Position numbers and translations under genes: made by a program
Shown here: piece by piece, positions 15,582 to 20,818 of the stretch
Numbering within the stretch: position 1 is the stretch's first letter
Layout of the letters: every line of letters begins with the position of its first letter
DNA from: CAZGXI01 sp964529715
GTDB lineage: Bacteria > Chloroflexota > Anaerolineae > Aggregatilineales > Ch27
DNA: 20,818 nucleotides
Assembly: GCA_964529715.1 (NCBI GenBank)
Contig: CAZGXI010000055.1
Span: 1-20,818, forward strand
Direction: 5' to 3'
Notes under the pieces: model-generated
Told to the model about the DNA's origin: nothing
What the model saw: only the letters and a program-made list of their open reading frames with translations
Databases searched by the model: none

Positions 15582-17540
15582 ATGTCTTTTCGTTTGCCTG
15601 CGTTGATTGTGCTGGCGGCGCTGCTGCTGGGTGGGTGCGCCCTATCTGGTGAGCCAGAAATTGCCGCTGAGATGCCGTTGCCCACCCCTATCCCGGAAAT
15701 CACCGTGCCTGATCGTCCGCCCGATCTGGCGGTTGGCGCGGCGTTCTATGCCGAACACTGCGCCGAATGTCATGGCGACTCGGGCGCGGGCGATGGCGTG
15801 ATGGTCCGGGATGGTCGTCTGCAAACGCCTCCACCGGACTTTCGAGACCCGGCTACTGTGCGCGACCAGACGCTCACCGACTACGTGCGGGCCATCACCG
15901 AGGGCAACGTGATGGCCGGGATGCCGCCGTTCGCCCGTTACAGCGCGGAAGAACGTTGGGCCGTCGCTGCCTACGTGTACACTGGCTGGCTTTCGCCCGC
16001 TGTTCTGGCGCGTGGGGCAGAGGTCTACACGACGGAATGCCTGTCCTGTCATGGGCCGGGTGGCGCGGGGGATGGCCCCGAAGCGCCGGAGATCATGCCG
16101 GACCTGTCCGATCTGCGGGTGATGAGCGCCCGCAGCGACGCCGACCTGTACCAGATCACTTATGACGGCGCGCGGGACAGTATGCCCGCCTTCGGAAGTC
16201 GGTTGAGCCAGGTTGATCTGTGGGCAGTCGTGGGCTACCTGCGTAGCCTGACCGTCGTCGGCGCGCCGGGCTTTCTGGGAGCGGGGGAGACCCAGGCGCA
16301 AGCTCCTGCCGCGACAGAGGTGGTTGCCCAGGCGACGGCTGCCGCAGATCAGACTGCTGCGCCGGGCGCTACTGATGAGGGGAGTGCAACTGCCGCCGTG
16401 ACGGAAGAAGCGCCGCAGCCGGAGACCATCACTGTCACAGGACATGTGACGAACGGCACGGCGGGCGGGGCGATCCCTGTCGGGGCAACATTGACGCTGC
16501 ACATGTTCGATCCGCCCGAATTCGCCGAGGCGAACGTGCAGACCACCCTCAACCCTGACGGCAGCTATACGTTCGCCGACGTGCCACACCGGGCAGAACG
16601 ATCATATCTGGTCTCGATGGAATATCAGGATGTGTTTTTCAGCAGCGCCGTGTACGCGCTGACCGACCCGGTGGGCGCGGCGATTAACACTGCTGTGGAA
16701 ATCTTCGATCTGACGACCGATCCGTCGGTTGTCCAAATCGAGGCGGGGGTGATGCGCGTCACGTTTGGGCGTTTCGGCCTGGAAGTGGGCGAAGTGCTCA
16801 GCTTTGCCAATACCTCAGACCGTCTGTACCTGACGGAAGAGCATCTGACCGCTAGCCGACGAGTCGCGTTGCGCATTCCCTTGCCGCCGGGGGCGACGGG
16901 CCTGGGCTTTGAGCCGGGTTTGCAAGGCAGCCGTCTGTTTTTTGATGAAGAGCAAGGGGTCGTCATCGACACGCAGCCGCTTCGCCCTGGCAGCGACCAG
17001 ATTTTCTTCAGCTACCTGATCCCCTATACCGATGGCGCGATTATCGAGCAGGAGTTTGCTTACCCGTTTAACGGCGAGTTCCACCTGTTGATCGAGACCG
17101 GGCAGGTGCAGTTTGAAAGCCCCATGTTCCGGGCAAACGGCGAGCGTGTGGATATGGGTGGGAGCACCTTCGACGCTTATCTGGCCGAAGTGAGCTTTGC
17201 GCCGGGCGAGGCGATCAGCTACACCCTGACCGGCATGCCCGCTGTTATCGCCGCTGCGCAGAACGCGGGACAGAGCCAGAGCGGGCTGTCGCCGCTGGTG
17301 TTGATCCTGGTGATTGTCGGCCTGGTGCTGATCGGCGCAGGCGGCTTCATGTTCCTGCTGCGGCAGGAAAGCGGCAGATCGGCGCAGAAGGCTGCCGACG
17401 CGCTCCTGGACCAGATCGCGCAACTGGATGATCAACATGACCAGGGAATGTTGAACCACGACTACTATCAGCGCAGGCGCGCCGAACTCAAGGCCAAGCT
17501 AGCCGAATTGATGCGCAGGCAGGATGAAGACGCTCGATGA
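15582..17540 (+). CDS. Dihaem cytochrome c lipoprotein fused to a beta-rich domain and a C-terminal CcmI-like module
   Basis: A 652-residue protein from the ATG at 15582 (a GTG at 15573 is possible). Residues 1-19 form a lipoprotein signal with lipobox LGGC (C19). Two haem c domains follow: CAECH (60-64) with M114 in GMPPF, and CLSCH (153-157) with M201 in SMPAF. An Ala/Thr/Gln-rich linker (about 236-282) leads to a region starting VTGHVTNGTAGGAIPVGATL (285-304), like a carboxypeptidase-regulatory beta-sandwich, then about 200 further beta-rich residues. A membrane helix (571-593) precedes a short cytoplasmic tail with the L-D-x5-G-x-L-x4-Y-x3-R pattern (615-633) of the preceding gene. No characterised homologue with this order is known to me. 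It sits inside the ccm operon, overlapping ccmA by 4 bases. Confidence 0.85.
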   Translation: MSFRLPALIVLAALLLGGCALSGEPEIAAEMPLPTPIPEITVPDRPPDLAVGAAFYAEHCAECHGDSGAGDGVMVRDGRLQTPPPDFRDPATVRDQTLTDYVRAITEGNVMAGMPPFARYSAEERWAVAAYVYTGWLSPAVLARGAEVYTTECLSCHGPGGAGDGPEAPEIMPDLSDLRVMSARSDADLYQITYDGARDSMPAFGSRLSQVDLWAVVGYLRSLTVVGAPGFLGAGETQAQAPAATEVVAQATAAADQTAAPGATDEGSATAAVTEEAPQPETITVTGHVTNGTAGGAIPVGATLTLHMFDPPEFAEANVQTTLNPDGSYTFADVPHRAERSYLVSMEYQDVFFSSAVYALTDPVGAAINTAVEIFDLTTDPSVVQIEAGVMRVTFGRFGLEVGEVLSFANTSDRLYLTEEHLTASRRVALRIPLPPGATGLGFEPGLQGSRLFFDEEQGVVIDTQPLRPGSDQIFFSYLIPYTDGAIIEQEFAYPFNGEFHLLIETGQVQFESPMFRANGERVDMGGSTFDAYLAEVSFAPGEAISYTLTGMPAVIAAAQNAGQSQSGLSPLVLILVIVGLVLIGAGGFMFLLRQESGRSAQKAADALLDQIAQLDDQHDQGMLNHDYYQRRRAELKAKLAELMRRQDEDAR

Positions 17541-18265
17541 CCCCGGCCATGATCGAGATCACCGACCTGGTCAAGGCGTTCGGGATGTTCCCCGTGCTGC
17601 GCGGTGTGAACCTGGCCGTGCCACGGGGGGCGTTCCTGGCGCTGCTGGGGCCGAACGGCTCCGGCAAAACCACGTTGCTGCGCATCCTGGCGGCGTTGGG
17701 CAAGCCTACCGCCGGGCATGTGACCATCGGCGGTTGGAGCCTGCCCCAGGAGGCGGCGCAGGTCCGGGCGCAGTTAGGCGTGGTGGCCCACCTGCCGCTG
17801 CTCTATGACAATCTGACGGCGGTGGAGAATCTGGCCTTTTATGCCCGCCTGTATGGCTTGCCGCGCGCCGAGGCCGCAGCGCGTATTCGTGAGGTGTTGG
17901 AGCGGGTTGGGCTGGCAACGCGGGCTAACGACCTCGTGCGCACCTTTTCACGGGGGATGCAACAGCGGCTTGCCATCGCGCGGGCCATTCTGCACCGCCC
18001 GCACGTGTTGTTGTTCGACGAGCCGTACACCGGCCTGGATCAGGATGCCGCCGCCATGCTGGACGGTTTGCTGCGCGACGTGGCGGCAGATGGCCATACC
18101 ATCGTCATGACCAGCCACGATTTGAGCCGCGCTCTGGCGCTGAGTTCGCAGGTGGCGATTTTGAGTCGGGGGAAGATCGTCTACAGCAGCCCCAGCGCCG
18201 CCATTGCGGTACACGACTTTCCGCGCCTGTATGCTGACGTGACCGGAGCCGCCAGCACCCGATGA
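17537..18265 (+). CDS. ccmA: CcmA, ATPase of the haem-handling ABC complex
   Basis: A 242-residue cytoplasmic ABC ATPase. Walker A GPNGSGKTT is at 38-46, the signature region is FSRGMQQRLAIARA (137-150, FSRGM replacing LSGGQ), Walker B LLFDEP at 158-163 and the switch histidine H194 in TSHD. With CcmB and CcmC it uses ATP to release holo-CcmE. The start overlaps the end of the cytochrome lipoprotein gene (ATGA), and ccmB overlaps its end in the same way. The FSRGM signature also occurs in drug and lipid exporters, so without its neighbours the assignment would be less certain. A second in-frame ATG lies 12 bases on. Confidence 0.88.
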   Translation: MTPAMIEITDLVKAFGMFPVLRGVNLAVPRGAFLALLGPNGSGKTTLLRILAALGKPTAGHVTIGGWSLPQEAAQVRAQLGVVAHLPLLYDNLTAVENLAFYARLYGLPRAEAAARIREVLERVGLATRANDLVRTFSRGMQQRLAIARAILHRPHVLLFDEPYTGLDQDAAAMLDGLLRDVAADGHTIVMTSHDLSRALALSSQVAILSRGKIVYSSPSAAIAVHDFPRLYADVTGAASTR

Positions 18266-18981
18266 ACACCTTCGACGCGATCCCTCAGCCTCGGCAGCCG
18301 CGTGCGCGTACCCCGTTTGGCAAAGCCGTGTTGGCGCTGGCGATCAAAGACCTGCGCGAAGAACTGCGTGGGCGCGAACTGATCAACGCCATGCTGCTCT
18401 ACGCTGCGCTGGCGGTTCTCATCTTCAGTTTCGCGCTGGAGTTGGACGCCGAGGCGCGCGAGACGTCTATTGCCGGGGTGTTCTGGGTGACGGTTGTCTT
18501 TGCCGGGATGCTCGGCCTCAACCGCAGCCTGGCCGCCGAGAAAGATCGCGGCAACCTCGACGCTCTGCTGCTGGCGCCGGTGGACCGCAGCGCGCTCTTT
18601 TTTGGCAAAATGCTCAGCAACCTGATTTTTATGCTCATGGTCGCTGCGCTGTTGATGCTGCTGATTACGGTGCTGTTCAATGTGTCGTTGTTCACTCCCT
18701 GGCTGATGATCGTGATCCTGTTGGGAACAGTCGGATTCGCCGCTGTCGGCACACTGCTGGCAGGCATGACCGTCCATACCCGCGCGCGTGAAACGTTGCT
18801 GCCGATCCTGTTGTTGCCGGTAGCTCTGCCGATGATCCTGAGCGCGGTGCGGGCCAGCACGGCCATCCTGAGCAGGATGCCGCAGGAAGACTGGATCGCC
18901 TGGCCGCAACTGCTGCTGGTGGCAGACCTGGTGCTGCTAGCGTTGGCGTATATCTTGTTCGACTTTGTGGTCGAGGAATGA
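18262..18981 (+). CDS. ccmB: CcmB, membrane subunit of the haem-handling ABC complex
   Basis: A 239-residue integral membrane protein with about six helices (near 43-60, 71-87, 117-138, 145-169, 178-196 and 214-234). The order is typical of CcmB: an N-terminal LAIKDLREELRGRE (26-39), AAEKDRGNLDALLLAPVDRS (91-110), then FFGK and a long hydrophobic half, with the LLPILLLPVALPMI segment (179-192). It starts in an ATGA overlap with ccmA. It pairs with CcmA and CcmC in the complex that loads haem on CcmE. Confidence 0.92.
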   Translation: MNTFDAIPQPRQPRARTPFGKAVLALAIKDLREELRGRELINAMLLYAALAVLIFSFALELDAEARETSIAGVFWVTVVFAGMLGLNRSLAAEKDRGNLDALLLAPVDRSALFFGKMLSNLIFMLMVAALLMLLITVLFNVSLFTPWLMIVILLGTVGFAAVGTLLAGMTVHTRARETLLPILLLPVALPMILSAVRASTAILSRMPQEDWIAWPQLLLVADLVLLALAYILFDFVVEE

Positions 18982-19022
18982 CCTGTGTCGCTACGTGTGG
19001 TGGGTTGAAAGGAGGCCCTTCG

Positions 19023-19742
19023 ATGACGCACCCTGTTTCTCCTACACGCACCCGCATTCTGGCCGGCCTGACCGTCGCGGCGGCGATCATGTTCGTCGTT
19101 GCCATCGGCATGGCGGTCTTTTACGCGCCGACCGATGCGCAGGGCATGGTGCAGCGCATCTTTTACCCGCACCTGGGCAGTTTTATGGGGGGGGCGCTGG
19201 CCTTTTTGGTCGCTGCTACCGCCGGGGTGTTATATCTGATTACACGGGCGGACCGCTGGGATACATTGGCCCTGTCTGCTATCGAAGTCGGGCTGGTGTT
19301 CACCGGCTTCAATATTATCAGCGGCGCGATTTGGGCGCGCCCGATCTGGAACACCTGGTGGACATGGGACCCACGCCTGACCTCCGCCGCCGTGATGTGG
19401 ATGGCTTACGCTGCTTATCTGATGCTGCGCAATTCGATAGAAGACCCAGGCCGTCGCGCGCGTCTGGCTGCCGTCTACGGCATTCTGGCTTTCAGCAGCG
19501 TGATCTTCACAACGGTCATCACTCGCATTCGCCCTGATACGATCCATCCGGTGGTGGTCGGTCCCAGCCCACAGAACGCGCAGGGCAGCTTCGGCGTCAG
19601 TGACCCGCGCATGGTTGCCACGCTGATGTTCAACATCCTGACCTTCATCGTGCTGGCGATCACGCTGATCTGGCATCGCATCCGGCTGGAAGACTTTTCT
19701 CGCCATGTGGCGGCGCTCAAGATGCGCTACCTGACTCGCTGA
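19023..19742 (+). CDS. ccmC: CcmC, haem-binding WWD-domain protein that loads CcmE
   Basis: A 239-residue membrane protein with six helices. The tryptophan-rich motif WWTWDPRLT is at 112-120, and the two flanking haem-ligand histidines are H50 in FYPHLGS and H175 in TIHPVVVG, as in characterised CcmC. It binds haem at the outer membrane face and transfers it to CcmE. The start at 19023 has AAAGGAGG exactly seven bases upstream. A longer frame from 18978, overlapping ccmB by ATGA, would add 15 residues and cannot be excluded. The 41-bp gap to ccmB is filled mainly by this ribosome site. Confidence 0.94.
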   Translation: MTHPVSPTRTRILAGLTVAAAIMFVVAIGMAVFYAPTDAQGMVQRIFYPHLGSFMGGALAFLVAATAGVLYLITRADRWDTLALSAIEVGLVFTGFNIISGAIWARPIWNTWWTWDPRLTSAAVMWMAYAAYLMLRNSIEDPGRRARLAAVYGILAFSSVIFTTVITRIRPDTIHPVVVGPSPQNAQGSFGVSDPRMVATLMFNILTFIVLAITLIWHRIRLEDFSRHVAALKMRYLTR

Positions 19743-19769
19743 AGGGTCGGTTACGGAGAGGACTGCGTG

Positions 19770-20006
19770 ATGTTTTTCCTACAAGAAACGCCTATTCCCG
19801 ATAATCTGCCTTATCTGATTTTAGGGTTGCTGGTGCTGTTCTTGTTTTTCGGCACATTCATCGCCAGTCTGATCTGGCGGATGCGCAACCTGCATCACGA
19901 CATGGTACTGCTCGAACAAATGGCGAAAGAGGATGCGCTTGCTGGGGATGTTGCGGCGGTCGAAAAGCCGGGCGCGGCTGCTTCCCATCCGGCGTCATCG
20001 ACCTGA
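19770..20006 (+). CDS. Small single-helix protein in the CcmD position
   Basis: A 78-residue protein with one membrane helix (about 13-35) preceded by a short polar N-terminus. A basic and coiled stretch RMRNLHHDMVLLEQMAKED (about 37-55) follows, then a loose Ala/Pro/Ser tail. Short helix-plus-coil proteins of this sort directly after ccmC are CcmD or its analogues, which stabilise CcmABC and help release holo-CcmE. The ATG at 19770 has GGAGAGG eight bases upstream; an adjacent in-frame GTG at 19767 is less likely. Sequence identity to classical CcmD is not evident, so the call rests on size, topology and position. Confidence 0.7.
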   Translation: MFFLQETPIPDNLPYLILGLLVLFLFFGTFIASLIWRMRNLHHDMVLLEQMAKEDALAGDVAAVEKPGAAASHPASST

Positions 20007-20020
20007 TTCGTGGCTGTTGT

Positions 20021-20043
20021 TCCACGCCTCGACCGGGCGTGGA
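20021..20043 (+). terminator. Hairpin after the ccm cluster, possible terminator
   Basis: TCCACGCC (20021-20028) pairs with GGCGTGGA (20036-20043) over 8 bp with a 7-base loop, 15 bases after the last stop codon of the ccm cluster. The following GTGGTTTACC has only a short T-run, so Rho-independent termination would be weak. Its place between two transcription units favours a terminator. Confidence 0.5.
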
Positions 20044-20047
20044 GTGG

Positions 20048-20077
20048 TTTACCGCCAGGCAGGAATCCTGTTATACT
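20048..20077 (+). promoter_or_regulatory. Extended -10 promoter placing the start at the ATG (leaderless)
   Basis: TTTACC (20048-20053), an 18-bp spacer and TG-T-TATACT (20069-20077) form a good extended -10 promoter. The -10 ends seven bases before the ATG at 20085, so transcription should begin at or next to the start codon. No ribosome site is present. The spacer contains an 11-bp dyad CAGGAATCCTG (20060-20070). Confidence 0.6.
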
Positions 20078-20084
20078 GCCCGGC

Positions 20085-20818
20085 ATGAGAGTTTTTGCAT
20101 TTCGTTTGATCACCCTGGCGTTGTCGGCGCTTGTCCTGTCGGCTTGCGCGGCAGAGACGCCTATTGTTTCCGAGCAGCCAGCTCCGTCCCCGGCTGTGGC
20201 TGCCACCGTCACGCCGGGCGGGCGGATCGTCCTGGCGCTGCCCACGCTCGCGCCGCCGACTCCAATGGCGGTCGTCGGTCCGAATGAGCTATCCGGCGCG
20301 GATGCAACGTCCTTTCTGGTGCTGCCGCCGGAACTGGGCGGGCCGGAGGAGTGCCCCTCGCCCGGCAACCCGCCTCCACCGGACGTACCGCCTTCTTACG
20401 CGCAGTACATTGATACGATCAACCGTTTCCTATCGGCGGGTGGGGCGGTCCCCTTTCTGGCGTCGATTCTGCGCACCTGGGGCGCGATCACCGATCAGGC
20501 GGGCGCGGTCAGCGACGCCTATGACCTGACCGGTGACGGGGTGTACGAGGTGTTGGTTGTCGTCATCGATCCGCTGAACACAACCGTTTCGCCCCAGCCG
20601 GGCCAGTTAATGATCTTTGGCTGCCACCAGGCGGTTTACCGCTTGCTGTACAGTTCCGATTACGGCCCCGGCTTTGGCGCGCCGCGCCTGCTGCACGTGG
20701 GCGATATGAACGCCGACGCTATGCCGGAGCTGGTCTTTTTGCAAGAGCGGTGTCAGGGTGCGTCGTGCGTCCAGGCGGCGCAGGTGATCACCTGGAGCGC
20801 CCCCAACGATGGCTTTCT
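20085..20818 (+). CDS. Lipoprotein with FG-GAP/VCBS-like repeats, cut off by the window end
   Basis: The frame is open from the ATG at 20085 to the last base (244 full codons), so the gene continues past the window. Residues 1-21 form a signal peptide with lipobox LSAC (C21), followed by a proline- and alanine-rich stretch (about 25-60) typical of surface lipoproteins. Two segments, YDLTGDGVYEVLVVV (about 146-160) and VGDMNADAMPELVF, have the D-x-[NT]-x-D-x3-[PY]-E-hydrophobic form of FG-GAP or VCBS beta-propeller blades, which may bind calcium. It has its own promoter after the ccm terminator candidate, so it is probably unrelated to cytochrome maturation. Function unknown. Confidence 0.75.
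   Translation, partial: MRVFAFRLITLALSALVLSACAAETPIVSEQPAPSPAVAATVTPGGRIVLALPTLAPPTPMAVVGPNELSGADATSFLVLPPELGGPEECPSPGNPPPPDVPPSYAQYIDTINRFLSAGGAVPFLASILRTWGAITDQAGAVSDAYDLTGDGVYEVLVVVIDPLNTTVSPQPGQLMIFGCHQAVYRLLYSSDYGPGFGAPRLLHVGDMNADAMPELVFLQERCQGASCVQAAQVITWSAPNDGF

Noticed and set aside
18978..19022. A ccmC start in an ATGA overlap with ccmB
   Set aside because: AAAGGAGG sits seven bases before the ATG at 19023, and the extra 15 residues have no family counterpart. Not fully excluded.

Overview
The window is a GC-rich bacterial chromosome segment with no phage or transposon genes. It most likely comes from a Chloroflexota bacterium of the Anaerolineae type. That assignment is an inference from protein style: a fused cytochrome b6/subunit IV chain with an extra tail, a CxxxY-type CcmE, a four-cysteine CcmH, and cytochrome lipoproteins inside a ccm cluster. 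No rRNA or other taxonomic marker is present to settle it.

Layout. Bases 1-59 are the 5' part of a tRNA-Lys(CTT) gene on the minus strand, with a good promoter. From 6532 down to 192, all on the minus strand, lie RNase D, a CPA1-type cation/proton antiporter with a TrkA-C domain, a beta-CASP metallo-beta-lactamase ribonuclease, a 72-residue orphan protein, a UroD/MtaA-type methyltransferase-like protein, and an ABC-2-like membrane protein overlapping it. Two tandem hairpins close this block. Bases 6533-6891 hold divergent promoters and a structured leader.

From 6892 to 20006 everything is on the plus strand and serves one theme, electron transfer through c-type cytochromes and their manufacture. 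First comes a Rieske/cytochrome b complex: a Rieske protein, a one-piece cytochrome b with b6-like haem spacing and a roughly 170-residue tail, and two membrane-anchored dihaem cytochromes c. After a 164-bp gap with a PhoB-box-like direct repeat and -10 element comes an almost complete System I (Ccm) cytochrome c maturation cluster: ccmE, ccmF, ccmH, ccmG, a short CcmI-like gene, a 652-residue dihaem cytochrome lipoprotein ending in a second CcmI-like module, ccmA, ccmB, ccmC and a CcmD-like gene. Spacing is mostly 4-bp overlaps to about 80 bp, so the ccm block is probably one transcription unit. The bc block supplies several cytochromes c that the ccm block would mature.

Bases 20085 to the window end begin a new lipoprotein gene with FG-GAP-like repeats, apparently read from a leaderless mRNA.

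The most unusual points are the cytochrome lipoprotein fused to a CcmI-like module inside the ccm cluster, the CxxxY CcmE coexisting with CcmH and CcmG, the four-cysteine CcmH, the extended cytochrome b with an APWY instead of PEWY motif, and several structured or operator-like non-coding sites.
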